NCBI RefSeq assembly: GCF_049844995.1
Contig: NZ_JBNCMC010000008.1
Span: 1 to 64,000 of the forward strand
Length of the DNA: 64,000 nucleotides
Reading direction: 5' to 3'
Source: Luteimicrobium sp049844995
GTDB taxonomy: Bacteria > Actinomycetota > Actinomycetes > Actinomycetales > Cellulomonadaceae
Shown: piece after piece, positions 16,612 through 25,035 of the stretch
Layout of the letters: each line of letters starts with the position of its first letter
Numbering within the stretch: position 1 is the stretch's first letter
Notes under the pieces: generated by a model
Told to the model about the DNA's origin: nothing
Databases searched by the model: none
What the model saw: the letters and a program-made list of their open reading frames with translations, nothing else
Program-made: the position numbers and the translations under genes

Positions 16612-18270
16612 ATGAACCACCGACACACGCGACCGTCGCCCCGCCGGGGCCGACCCGCCGCGCTCGCCGCAGCGGCCGCAGCCCTCACGCTCGCCCTCGC
16701 CGCCTGCGGTGGTGGCTCGTCCGGGGCGGGCAGCACGGCGTCCGACGGCGGCTCCCCCGTGGACGGCGGGGCGCTGTCCTTCGCCCTCCAGAACGACCCG
16801 ATCTCGCTCAACCCGTCCGGCACGGGCTCCGGCAACGACACGCTGTACGTGACGCGGCAGCTCGTCGACTCCCTGCTCTACCAGGACCCGAAGGACGGCT
16901 CGCTGCAGCCCTGGCTCGCGTCGTCGTGGAAGGCGAGCGCCGACGCGAGGACGTTCACGTTCACGATCCGCGACGGCGTCACGTTCTCCGACGGCACCCC
17001 GCTCACGGCGCAGTCGGTCAAGGACACGTTCGACGACGTCGTGAAGAACGGCGCGAAGGCGCTGAACGCGGTCACGGCGTTCGTCGGGCTCGACACGATC
17101 ACCGTGAAGGGCGACACCGTCACGGTGCGGTTCAAGGCGCCGAACGCGGCGTTCCCGCAGGCCACCTCGCAGGTGGGGCTGGGGATCCTCGGCGCCTCGA
17201 CGCTCGCGACCCCGTTCGACGAGCGGGCCGACGGCTCGAAGCTCGTCGGCTCGGGCCCGTACGTGCTCGAGCACTACACGAAGAACGTCGAGACCGTCCT
17301 GAAGAAGCGCGACGGCTACACCTGGGCGCCCGCCGCGTTCGACAACACCGCGGGCGCGCACCTGGACTCCGTGACGTTCAAGGTCGTCCCCGAGGCGGGC
17401 GTGCGCACGGGGACGCTCACCTCCGGCCAGTCCGACGTGATCGGCGGCGTCCAGCCCAACGACGTCGCCCAGCTCGACGGTGCGGGCCTGCCCGTCGTGT
17501 ACCGGGCCAACCCGGGCGTCACGTTCGGGCTCACGTTCAACGAGGGCAGCCCGTTCGGCAAGGACCCCGAGCTGCGCAAGGCTGTCGCGCTCGCGATCGA
17601 CCCGAAGGAGGTCCGGGACACCGCGCTGAACGACAAGTTCGCCGTCGCGACGAGCCCGCTCGGGGTCACCACGCCCGGCTACACGGACGTGAGCACGGAG
17701 GGCACAGCCCTCGTCACCGACGCCGACCAGGCCAAGCAGGTGCTCGACGCGGACGGCTGGAAGGCCGGGTCCGACGGCCTGCGCAGCAAGGACGGCAAGG
17801 CGCTGAGCCTGAAGATCGAGTGGATCTCGAACTTCGCCCCCAACCAGACGGCGCTCGAGCTGATTCAGCAGGAGCTCAAGGCGGTCGGCATCGGGGTGAC
17901 GCTCGAGACCGGGTCCGTCCCCGAGTACCTGCAGAAGCTGCAGACCGGGGACTACGACGCCGCCTGGGGCAACAGCTCGCGCGCCGACGGCGACATCCTG
18001 CGCACCTCCTACTCGACGGCAGCCACGAACTACTACCAGCTCGACGACCCGACCCTCGAGAAGCTCCTGCAGGAGCAGCTCGCCGCGGGCGACGCGACCC
18101 AGCGGGACGAGGTCCTCGCGCAGGCGCAGGAGCGGCTCGTCACGCAGCACCACACCGTGCCGGTCTTCGAGCTGACCTCGATCATCGGCACCCAGAAGGA
18201 CGTCCACGGCGTCAGCCTCGGCGCCGACTCCCGCCTCGACCTGCTGGTCGACGCCTGGAAGGCGAAGTAG
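16612..18270 (+). CDS. family 5 solute-binding lipoprotein of the plus-strand importer, 552 aa
   Basis: Lipoprotein signal with TLALAAC lipobox and a Gly/Ser linker. The mature domain contains FTIRDGVTFSDGTPLTAQSV. It is closely paralogous to the binding protein at 28.6-30.3 kb: both share PWLAS, TFTIRDGVTF-DG, a YxK-type segment after GTGP/GSGP, a WAPA motif and an LxSGQxDV segment. They probably bind related ligands. With SsuE and flavin reductase in the same operon, an organosulfur ligand is the best inference. Placing the binding protein last in the operon is unusual for this family. Confidence 0.9.
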   Translation: MNHRHTRPSPRRGRPAALAAAAAALTLALAACGGGSSGAGSTASDGGSPVDGGALSFALQNDPISLNPSGTGSGNDTLYVTRQLVDSLLYQDPKDGSLQPWLASSWKASADARTFTFTIRDGVTFSDGTPLTAQSVKDTFDDVVKNGAKALNAVTAFVGLDTITVKGDTVTVRFKAPNAAFPQATSQVGLGILGASTLATPFDERADGSKLVGSGPYVLEHYTKNVETVLKKRDGYTWAPAAFDNTAGAHLDSVTFKVVPEAGVRTGTLTSGQSDVIGGVQPNDVAQLDGAGLPVVYRANPGVTFGLTFNEGSPFGKDPELRKAVALAIDPKEVRDTALNDKFAVATSPLGVTTPGYTDVSTEGTALVTDADQAKQVLDADGWKAGSDGLRSKDGKALSLKIEWISNFAPNQTALELIQQELKAVGIGVTLETGSVPEYLQKLQTGDYDAAWGNSSRADGDILRTSYSTAATNYYQLDDPTLEKLLQEQLAAGDATQRDEVLAQAQERLVTQHHTVPVFELTSIIGTQKDVHGVSLGADSRLDLLVDAWKAK

Positions 18271-18308
18271 CCGGAGCAGGCTGCGCTCGTCGTCGCGCTG
18301 CGCCGCCG

Positions 18309-19601
18309 TCAGTCGGCGGCGCAGCAGGCCTCGGCGGGGACGGTCGGCAGGGCGGCCTTCTGGGTCGACGGCGCGACGCGGCGTACCCGGATCCCGTCGC
18401 GCCGCATCGCGACGAGCGTGGTCGCGACGCCGCCGAGCACGAGCGCGACGCCGACGAGCAGCGGCGCCCGGTAGCCCAGGCCCAGCGCGATCACCGCGCC
18501 GCCGAGCGCGGGCCCGACCGCGTTGCCCACGTTGAACGCGGCCGTGTTCATGCTGGCCGCGAGCGTGGGGGCGTCGGCGGCGATCTGGAAGACGCGGGCG
18601 TTGAGCGCCCCCGCGATCGAGAACGCCGACATCCCCACCAGCAGCACGGCGCCGAAGGCGGCCCACGGCACCGACGCGACCGCGGCCAGGAGGAGCAGGC
18701 TGGCCGCGGTCGCGGCGAGCGAGCCCAGGAGGTTCGCGAACAGGTTCCGGTCGGCCAGGCGTCCGCCGACCGTCACCCCGACGAACGCGCCGACGCCGAA
18801 GCCGACGAGCGCGAGGGGTACGAGGGAGTCGTCGAGCCCGGCGACCCGGGTGAGCAGCGGCGAGAAGTACGAGAACGCGGCGAACACCGACCCCTGGAAC
18901 AGGGCCGTCGTCGCGAGCGCGAGCCAGATCCGCCCGGTGCGGAACACCCGCAGCTCGCGGGCGAGGAGGTCCCGGGTGCCCGGCAGCACGACCCGGGCGG
19001 CGCCGTCGGCGGGACGGGGATCGCGGATGGTGGCCGCGACGAGCACGGCACCGAGAGCGGTGACGACGGCGATCACCCAGAACGCGGAGCGCCACCCGTA
19101 CTGCTCGCCGAGCCACGCCCCGCCGGGGACCCCCACGAGGTTGGCGATCGTGAGCCCGCCGATGAGCGCCGCGAGCGAACGGCCCACGGCCTCGGGCGGG
19201 CTCGCGCGGTGCGCGTGCACGGCCGCGACCGCCCAGAACCCCCCGCACGCGACCGCGGCGATCACGCGCGAGGCGAGGAGGACCGCGTAGCCGGGGGCGA
19301 GCGCGCCGAGCACGTGCGCGGCCGCGAAGACGACGGTCATGAGGACGAGCGTCGAACGCGTCGGCAGGCGCAGCGTGAGCACCGCCATCGCCGGCGCGCC
19401 CACGACCATCCCGACCGCGAACGCGGTGATGAGCAGCCCGGCCTGCGGGATGCTCACGTCGAGGTCGGCGGCGATCTGCTCGAGCAGGCCGGCGATCATG
19501 AACTCGCTCGTGCCGAGGCAGAAGATCACGGCGGCCAGCAGCAGGACGACGCCGGGGACCCGGGTGCGGGCGGGGCCGCCGGTCGCGGTCGCCGCGCTCA
19601 C
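18309..19601 (-). CDS. MFS transporter, DHA1 (AraJ/CmlA-like efflux) type, 430 aa
   Basis: Twelve-helix-type MFS protein. TM1 has CLGTSEFMIAGLLEQIAADL, the G-x-x-E-F motif of the CmlA/AraJ/YdhP group. The GTG start at 19601 overlaps the TetR stop by 4 nt (GTGA), so TetR and the pump are one transcriptional unit. The last residues are Cys-rich (EACCAAD), an uncommon tail. Substrate unknown. A palindromic operator upstream of tetR suggests repression and induction by the exported compound. Confidence 0.88.
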   Translation of the reverse strand: MSAATATGGPARTRVPGVVLLLAAVIFCLGTSEFMIAGLLEQIAADLDVSIPQAGLLITAFAVGMVVGAPAMAVLTLRLPTRSTLVLMTVVFAAAHVLGALAPGYAVLLASRVIAAVACGGFWAVAAVHAHRASPPEAVGRSLAALIGGLTIANLVGVPGGAWLGEQYGWRSAFWVIAVVTALGAVLVAATIRDPRPADGAARVVLPGTRDLLARELRVFRTGRIWLALATTALFQGSVFAAFSYFSPLLTRVAGLDDSLVPLALVGFGVGAFVGVTVGGRLADRNLFANLLGSLAATAASLLLLAAVASVPWAAFGAVLLVGMSAFSIAGALNARVFQIAADAPTLAASMNTAAFNVGNAVGPALGGAVIALGLGYRAPLLVGVALVLGGVATTLVAMRRDGIRVRRVAPSTQKAALPTVPAEACCAAD

Positions 19602-20227
19602 GCGAGCGCTCCCTCGGCGCTCGACGCGAGGGCTTGGCGGCCGGCGTCGGTGCTGAGCGCGTCGAGGAACGCGTCGAGCTGGGCGCGGACCTCCTGCGGG
19701 GTCGCGACCCGGGCGGCGACGCGCAGCCCGGCGAGCGTGGTGTGGAAGAGCGGCGCGAAGGCGTCGGCGTCGACGTCGGCGCGCACGTGACCCTCGGCCC
19801 GCCCGCGCGCGAGGATCCGCGCGTAGGCGTCGATCCAGGCGGCGCGGTCGGCGTCGAGCAGGGCGGCGATGCCGTCCATGCTGCGGCCGAGCTCGACCGC
19901 GGTGTTCACGGACAGGCAGCCGGCGCGGTCCTCGCGGGCGCACTGGTCGCCGAGGGCGTCCGTGAAGCGACGGCGCAGGACGACGGGCGCCGGGTCCGGG
20001 CTCGCGAGGAGTGCCTCTCGCTGCCCCACCCCCTGGCCGGTGTACCGCTCGAGGGCACGCTCGAACAGCGCGTCCTTGCTGGTGAACGTGCTGTAGAAGC
20101 TGGACCGGGCGATCCCGGCGCGCTCGCACAGCCCGACCGCGTCGGTGCCGGCGTAGCCGCGCTCGGTGAACTCCGCGATGGCGGCGTCGACGACGGCGTC
20201 CTCGTCGAACTGGCGTCTTCTGGGCAT
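19598..20227 (-). CDS. TetR/AcrR-family regulator, 209 aa
   Basis: N-terminal TetR helix-turn-helix (AAIAEFTERGYAGTDAVGLCERAGIARSSFYSTFTSKDALF, residues about 15-55, quoted as a described region) followed by an all-helical ligand domain with PAVLLRR-like and RAGCLSVNTAVELG segments, as in the TetR_C group near TetR/16. It is first gene of the TetR-MFS unit. An 11-bp-arm perfect inverted repeat lies 15 nt upstream of the ATG, an autoregulatory position. Confidence 0.9.
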   Translation of the reverse strand: MPRRRQFDEDAVVDAAIAEFTERGYAGTDAVGLCERAGIARSSFYSTFTSKDALFERALERYTGQGVGQREALLASPDPAPVVLRRRFTDALGDQCAREDRAGCLSVNTAVELGRSMDGIAALLDADRAAWIDAYARILARGRAEGHVRADVDADAFAPLFHTTLAGLRVAARVATPQEVRAQLDAFLDALSTDAGRQALASSAEGALA

Positions 20228-20241
20228 GGGGTCACGCTACG

Positions 20242-20267
20242 TGTTCTGGACACCACTGTCCAGAACA
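20242..20267. promoter_or_regulatory. TetR operator
   Basis: Perfect inverted repeat with 11-bp arms TGTTCTGGACA/TGTCCAGAACA and a 4-nt centre CCAC, immediately upstream of the tetR start. It is also flanked by a second complementary pair, CGCTACG (20235-20241) and CGTAGCG (20270-20276), the latter being the outer end of the neighbouring repeat element. Confidence 0.75.
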
Positions 20268-20269
20268 GG

Positions 20270-20399
20270 CGTAGCGGCACCAGCCACCACAGCAGCCGCG
20301 CCGCTCCGCCGGCGACGCGCCCAGATCAAGCCCCAGGCCTTGTCGCCCGGCCCCGGCGTGCGCCGGGTGGCCCGGGCTGTGGTGGCTGGCGCCGCTACG
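20270..20399. repeat. fold-back intergenic repeat element, copy 1 (130 bp)
   Basis: Outer 23-bp inverted arms 20270-20292 and 20377-20399 pair with one mismatch (both start/end CGTAGCGGC.../...GCCGCTACG). Internal GC-rich complementary stretches and a core ATCAAGCCCC...GCCTTG are shared with copy 2. No ORF and no transposase-like content. It could be a MITE-like element, a transcriptional stop for the 14-kb operon that converges here, or a structured RNA. Confidence 0.7.
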
Positions 20400-20426
20400 A
20401 CCTCGTCGTCGGCCGGATCGCACGGA

Positions 20427-20555
20427 CGTAGCGCGACCCCCCTCCACAGCCCCGCCGAGGAGGGGCGACCCTGCGGGCCGAATCAAGCCCCCTGCCTTGA
20501 TTCCGGGACTCGGCGGGTCCGGCGACCCTGGGCCGTGGAGGTGGGCCGCGCTACG
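20427..20555. repeat. fold-back intergenic repeat element, copy 2 (129 bp)
   Basis: Outer 21-bp arms 20427-20447 and 20535-20555 pair with two mismatches. The core has a nested 8-bp hairpin GAATCAAG/CTTGATTC around 20480-20505, and a middle pair CCCGCCGAG/CTCGGCGGG. It ends 15 nt before the stop of the SsuD-like gene, so it is ideally placed to stop minus-strand transcription. Same CGTAGCG/CGCTACG ends, size and core as copy 1. Confidence 0.7.
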
Positions 20556-20570
20556 CGCGGCGGCGCGGGC

Positions 20571-21689
20571 TCAGGCTGCCTCGGCGTCCGCCGCCGCGCG
20601 CTCGGCATCGCGCTTGGCGACCTCCTCGCGCACGATCGGGATGACGTAGCGCCCGAAGTCGGTGGCGTCGTCGAGCAGGTCGTAGCCGCGCGCGGAGATC
20701 ACGCTCACGCCGAGGTCGTAGTACGCGAGGAGCGCCTGCGCGACGGTCTCGGGCGTGCCGACGAGCGCGTTCGAGTTGCCGGCGCCGCCCGTCGCCTTGG
20801 CGGTCGCGGTCCACAGCGCGGTGTCGAAGCGCTCGCCCTGCGCTGCGATCTCGAGCAGCCGCTGCGATCCGGCGTTCTCGGGAGCGCCTGTGCGGTAGCG
20901 GCGGAGCTGGTCGCCGGCTCCCGCCTTGCGGGCCTCGATCCGGCCGAGGACGTCGTGCGCCTTCTCCCAGGCGAGCTCCTCGGTCGGCGCGATGATCGGC
21001 CGGAACGCGGCGTGGATGCGGGGCAGCGTGGTGCGGCCGGCCGCGCGAGCCTCGGCGTGGATCCGGGCGATCTGCTCGGCGGTCCGGTCGAGCGGCTCGC
21101 CCCAGACGGCGAAGATGTCCGCCTCGGCGGCCCCGACCTTGTACGCGGCCTCCGACGAGCCTCCGAACGAGATCGTCGGCACCCGGCCCTCGAAGGGCTT
21201 GGCGTCCAGGACGAAGTCGTCGAAGTCGTAGAACGGGCCGTGGTGATCGAACGGCTCGGCGCTCGTCCACGCCTGCTTGACGATCTGGATGTACTCGTGG
21301 GTGCGGGCGTAACGCTCGTCCTTGGTCAGGCGGTCGCCCTCGCGCGCCTGCTCGTGGTCGTTGCCGCCCGTGATGAAGTGGACGGACAGGCGACCCTGGG
21401 AGACCTGGTCGAGCGTCGCGAACGTCTTGGCCGCGAAGGTCGGGTAGGACACGTTGGGCCGGTGCGCGAGCAGCAGCTCGATGGAGTCGAGGCGTCCCGC
21501 GATCCAGCCCGCGAGCGCCGACGGCTCGAGGCCGCTCGACCCGTACGCGAACAGGACGCGCGTCCAGCCGTTGTCCTCGTGCGCGCGGACGATGCGCTCG
21601 AGGTAGCGCAGGTCGATCGGCTTCGTCGTGGGGGCAGTGGTCTCGGAGGCGTCGCTCGTGGTGGCGATGCCGAGGAACTCGACGGGCAT
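20571..21689 (-). CDS. LLM-class flavin-dependent monooxygenase, SsuD (alkanesulfonate)-like, 372 aa
   Basis: FMNH2-dependent TIM-barrel monooxygenase. Landmarks are FLGIATTSD, an FAYGSSGLEP stretch, VSQGRLSVHFITGGND and SFGGSSEAAYKVGAAEADIFAVWGEP, which follow the SsuD group (sulfonate to sulfite plus aldehyde) closely. Length matches SsuD (about 380). The ATG at 21689 lies 2 nt after the GNAT gene; the upstream extension of the frame was rejected. Last gene of the twelve-gene sulfur operon. Reduced flavin likely comes from the reductases at 11.8-13.0 kb, since none is encoded in this operon. Confidence 0.9.
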   Translation of the reverse strand: MPVEFLGIATTSDASETTAPTTKPIDLRYLERIVRAHEDNGWTRVLFAYGSSGLEPSALAGWIAGRLDSIELLLAHRPNVSYPTFAAKTFATLDQVSQGRLSVHFITGGNDHEQAREGDRLTKDERYARTHEYIQIVKQAWTSAEPFDHHGPFYDFDDFVLDAKPFEGRVPTISFGGSSEAAYKVGAAEADIFAVWGEPLDRTAEQIARIHAEARAAGRTTLPRIHAAFRPIIAPTEELAWEKAHDVLGRIEARKAGAGDQLRRYRTGAPENAGSQRLLEIAAQGERFDTALWTATAKATGGAGNSNALVGTPETVAQALLAYYDLGVSVISARGYDLLDDATDFGRYVIPIVREEVAKRDAERAAADAEAA

Positions 21690-21691
21690 GG

Positions 21692-22285
21692 TCAGGACTC
21701 CGTTCGGTGCGTGGGATCGGGGGTGGGGTGCGGGGCGACGTCGAGGCCGAACGCGAGCAGCGTCCCGCCCTCGACGACGTGGGTCTCGCGCTCGGTGAGC
21801 CGCTCGAAGCCGAGCGACGCGTAGAGCCGGTGGGCCGGCAGCATGCGCGGCCCCGAGTTCATGACGACGCGGACGAGCCCGCGCTCGCGGGCCAGGTCGA
21901 CGACGTGCCGCGTGAGCAGGCGGCCGACCCCCTGCCCGCGGGCCGACGGGTCGACGCCGAGGAGCCGGAAGTCGAGCTCGCCGGGCCGGGCGAGGGGCGA
22001 GATCGTCCGCCCCGGGCGCGGCGTCGCGACGCTCCCGAGGAGCACGTCGCCCTCGGGATCGCGGCGCGCAGCGACCCACACCTGGTGCTCGGCGGCCCGC
22101 TCGGCGACCGCCCGCAGTGATGCCCGGTACTCGTCGCCGATCGCGTAGTCCGCGGTGTACGCGCGCTCGAGCAGGTCGGCGACGGCGGCGTGCTCGGCGG
22201 GCTCGGCGAGCCGCACGACGACGGCGGGCGATGTCTCCGGCGGGCCCGACGCGGGCTGCGCCGCCTCGAGGATCTCGGCGCTCAT
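21692..22285 (-). CDS. GNAT-family N-acetyltransferase, 197 aa
   Basis: GNAT fold with the acetyl-CoA pyrophosphate loop GVDPSARGQGVGRLL (R-G-Q-x-x-G-x pattern) near residue 130, preceded by the beta4 strand LDFRL, and a C-terminal ASLGFERL strand. The substrate is not readable. In B. subtilis organosulfur operons a GNAT acetylates S-substituted cysteines before an LLM monooxygenase cleaves them; a similar role is possible here. Overlaps the LLM-rhodanese gene by 4 nt. Confidence 0.85.
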   Translation of the reverse strand: MSAEILEAAQPASGPPETSPAVVVRLAEPAEHAAVADLLERAYTADYAIGDEYRASLRAVAERAAEHQVWVAARRDPEGDVLLGSVATPRPGRTISPLARPGELDFRLLGVDPSARGQGVGRLLTRHVVDLARERGLVRVVMNSGPRMLPAHRLYASLGFERLTERETHVVEGGTLLAFGLDVAPHPTPDPTHRTES

Positions 22286-23871
22286 GCGCGCGCCGGCTCC
22301 GGTGCGGCGAGGGGCTGGGCGTCCGCCGGCTCGGCTGCGACCGTGGGCAGGCCGGCCTCCTTCCAGGCCGGGAACCCGCCGTCGACGTGCGTGACGTCGG
22401 TGAAGCCGCGGCGGCGCAGCTCGCGCGCCACCGGTCCCGAGCCGTTGACGGACCCGCAGACCACGACGACCGGGGTGTCGAGAGAGACGAGCGGCGTGCC
22501 GGCGTCGTCGAACAGGGACTCGAGCCGGTTCCGGTCCGTGACCCGGGCGCCCGGGATCGCGCCGGTGGCGGCGCGGCCGCCCGCGCTGCGCACGTCGATC
22601 AGGACGGCGCCCGCCGCGACGCGCTCGGCGGCCTCGCGCGCGGGCTGCACGGGCGCGCGCTCGGCCCAGGCCGCGGCGAGGAGCTCGAACGACCGGACGC
22701 GGTCCGCCGGGTCGAACGCCTCGGTCGTCACGAGCAGCTCGTCCGCGCCGGTCGCCCGGACGAGGGCCTCGAGCCCCGCCACGACCTCGTCGGACGAGCC
22801 CACGAACCGCGAGTCGACGCGGTCGGCGACGAGCGCGCGCTCCTCGTCGGACCACTCCTCCACCGGCGTCGTGGTGCCGGGCGCGGGGAACGCGATCGCG
22901 CCGTCGGCTCCGGTGCGTATGGACCGGACCCAGGCGGCGAACGGTGCGCCGAGCTCGCGGGCGCGCGCACCCGTCTCGGCCACGAGGACGTCCGCCGAGA
23001 CGACGACGTACGGCTCGGCGAGCACGCCCGGCCGGAACGCCGCCCGGTAGGTGGCGACCGTGTCGAGCACGTTCCCCGGCGCGACGTGGTAGTTCGCCGC
23101 GAGCGGCAGGCCCAGCTCGCCGGCGACCCGCGCGCTCTCGCCCCCGCTCGAAGCGAGGACCCACAGGTCGAAGTCCGTGCCCTCGACGGGCGGGCTGGTG
23201 AACGCGAGCCCGTCGAACGCGAACGTCCCCGCGCGCAGGGCGAGGATCGCCTCGAGCTCGGCCCGGAAGTCGCCGGCATCGCGCGATCCCACGACGTCGC
23301 GGTGCGCGAGGAGCCGCCGCTTGAGCGCCGGGTTCGACAGATCGAAGCCCACGGGCGGCGGGACGACGAGCCCGTCCACGACGCGCGTCTCGACGGTCGT
23401 GTCGACCACGGCGGTGCCCGCTGGGCGCGCTGTGCCCGCAGCACCGGCGGGTGCCTGCTCCGCGTCCGACGCCGAGCCGCCTGGCTCGTGCTCGGCCGTC
23501 GTGCCGCCTCCGGCGGGCGGGGGGACGTGGGCGCGACCCACGCCGAGGTCGACGCGGCCCGGGTGCGCGGCGGCGACGGTGCCGAACTGCTCGGCGCCGA
23601 CGAGCGGGGTCGTGCTGCCGAGCAGCACCGCGCCGGACCCGACGCGGATCCGGGTGGTTCGCTCGGCGGCCAGCGCGGCGAGCACGGCGGGCTGCGCCGA
23701 CGCCACACCCGGCGAGAGGTGGTGCTGGGCGAACCAGATCCGGCGGTACCCAGCGTCGTCGGCGGCGCGGGCGACGTCGAGCGCGGCCCCGATCGCCTCG
23801 GCGCCGGGCTGCCCGACGCTCACCGGGGCGAGCTCGAGGACGGACAGGGGGACGTTCTTCGGCTGGGACAC
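22282..23871 (-). CDS. LLM-class oxidoreductase fused to a C-terminal rhodanese domain, 529 aa
   Basis: Residues about 1-395 form an LLM barrel (LSVLELAPVSVG start, IWFAQHHLSPGVA, RTTRIRVGSGAVLLGSTTPL, LASSGGESARVAGELGLPLA). A roughly 50-residue Gly/Pro/Ala/Glu insert follows the RVDLGVGRAH strand. Residues about 408-520 are a rhodanese domain (VLIDVRSAGG, ending DVTHVDGGFPAWKEAGLP) with a catalytic Cys472 in the loop CGSVNGSG, so sulfur transfer is chemically possible. GTG at 23871 has AAGGAG 10 nt upstream. The fusion suggests that the oxidised organosulfur product, or sulfite, is passed to a persulfide-handling domain. It may instead be an FMN-linked enzyme of unknown reaction. Confidence 0.9.
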   Translation of the reverse strand: MSQPKNVPLSVLELAPVSVGQPGAEAIGAALDVARAADDAGYRRIWFAQHHLSPGVASAQPAVLAALAAERTTRIRVGSGAVLLGSTTPLVGAEQFGTVAAAHPGRVDLGVGRAHVPPPAGGGTTAEHEPGGSASDAEQAPAGAAGTARPAGTAVVDTTVETRVVDGLVVPPPVGFDLSNPALKRRLLAHRDVVGSRDAGDFRAELEAILALRAGTFAFDGLAFTSPPVEGTDFDLWVLASSGGESARVAGELGLPLAANYHVAPGNVLDTVATYRAAFRPGVLAEPYVVVSADVLVAETGARARELGAPFAAWVRSIRTGADGAIAFPAPGTTTPVEEWSDEERALVADRVDSRFVGSSDEVVAGLEALVRATGADELLVTTEAFDPADRVRSFELLAAAWAERAPVQPAREAAERVAAGAVLIDVRSAGGRAATGAIPGARVTDRNRLESLFDDAGTPLVSLDTPVVVVCGSVNGSGPVARELRRRGFTDVTHVDGGFPAWKEAGLPTVAAEPADAQPLAAPEPARA

Positions 23872-23897
23872 AGGGGTCTCCTTCTGCGATGGAGCGG

Positions 23898-25013
23898 TCA
23901 GGCGGCGACGACGGCGGTCGCCCGCGAGGCGACGTCGGCGCTCTGCTCGGGCGAGGGCGGGTCGGGGATGGTGCGGCGCAGCTCGGGCACGACGTCGGAC
24001 ACGAACAGGCGGAGCGAGTCCTCCCACTCCTGCTGCCCGAGCCCACCCTTGTTGCCCGCGACGTTGATGACGCGGTGCCCGAACGCCTCGTGGTAGCGCG
24101 CGACCTTGTCGAGCACCTGCTGAGGGCTGCCGATGAGGTTCGAGCCCTGCGCGAGGAAGTCCTCGTACGAGTCGTAGAACGTGACCGTCCCCGGCAGGTG
24201 ACTGCTCGCGGCGCGCAGACGCGCGGCCTGCGCCTCGTACACCGGTCGGTACGCCTCGACGGCGTCCTGCGAACGCTCCGCCACGAGGACGGCGCCGTGG
24301 CCGGCGCCGACGAGCGCGTCCTGCGGGTCCCGCCCGCGCGCCTCCCACGCGTCGCGGTAGTGGCGCACGAGCCGCGCGTAGTACTCGAGCGGGTTGAACC
24401 CGTTGGCCGAGAAGATCGGGTCGCCGTACTCGGCGGCGAGCTCGACGCTGCGCTCGGCGGTCGCCGAGCCGTGCCACACGCGGATGCGGCGCTGCAGGGG
24501 CGGCGGGAACACCTGGGCGTCGCGCAGGGGTGTCCGGCGGATCGTCGGCAGGCCCTCGGGCGGGTCCCACGTGACCGGCTCCCCCGACCAGAGCTGCCGG
24601 AGCAGCCGGTAGTTCGCCTCGAGCGTGTCCCACGCCTCGGTGCGCCCGATGCCGAACAGCTCGGCCTGCTCGGGGCCGTTGCCCTTGCCGACGATGATCT
24701 CGAGCCGGCCGCCCGACAGGTGGTCGAGCGTCGCGTAGTCCTCGGCGACCCGGACCGGGTCGAGCACCGACAGCAGCGTCACGCCCGTGAGGAGGCGGAT
24801 GCGCGACGTGCGCGCGGCGATGTGCGACAGCACGACGGGCGGCGCGCTCGACACGAACGGGGTGTGGTGGCGCTCGCCGACGGCGAACCCGTCGAACCCG
24901 AGCTCCTCGAAGAGCACGGCGTTGCGGACGACCTCCTGCAGGCGGGCGGTGACCTGCTCGGGGGTCGCGCCGGCGGGGGCGTCGATGAGGTCGAGGCCCT
25001 GGATCGCGGCCAT
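23898..25013 (-). CDS. LLM-class flavin-dependent oxidoreductase, 371 aa
   Basis: Bacterial luciferase-like barrel. It shows FGVGERHH-type loop FAVGERHHTPFVSSAPPV, RIRLLTGVTLLSVLDPVRVAEDYATLDHLSGGRLEIIVGKGN (a region, residues about 68-110) and a WHGSATAERSVELAAEYGDPI strand, all standard for the group. AAAGGA lies 7 nt before the ATG. Substrate unknown. It sits between the importer ATPase and the LLM-rhodanese gene, both within 26 nt. Confidence 0.88.
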   Translation of the reverse strand: MAAIQGLDLIDAPAGATPEQVTARLQEVVRNAVLFEELGFDGFAVGERHHTPFVSSAPPVVLSHIAARTSRIRLLTGVTLLSVLDPVRVAEDYATLDHLSGGRLEIIVGKGNGPEQAELFGIGRTEAWDTLEANYRLLRQLWSGEPVTWDPPEGLPTIRRTPLRDAQVFPPPLQRRIRVWHGSATAERSVELAAEYGDPIFSANGFNPLEYYARLVRHYRDAWEARGRDPQDALVGAGHGAVLVAERSQDAVEAYRPVYEAQAARLRAASSHLPGTVTFYDSYEDFLAQGSNLIGSPQQVLDKVARYHEAFGHRVINVAGNKGGLGQQEWEDSLRLFVSDVVPELRRTIPDPPSPEQSADVASRATAVVAA

Positions 25014-25035
25014 GGGATGTCCTTTCGGTTGCGGT

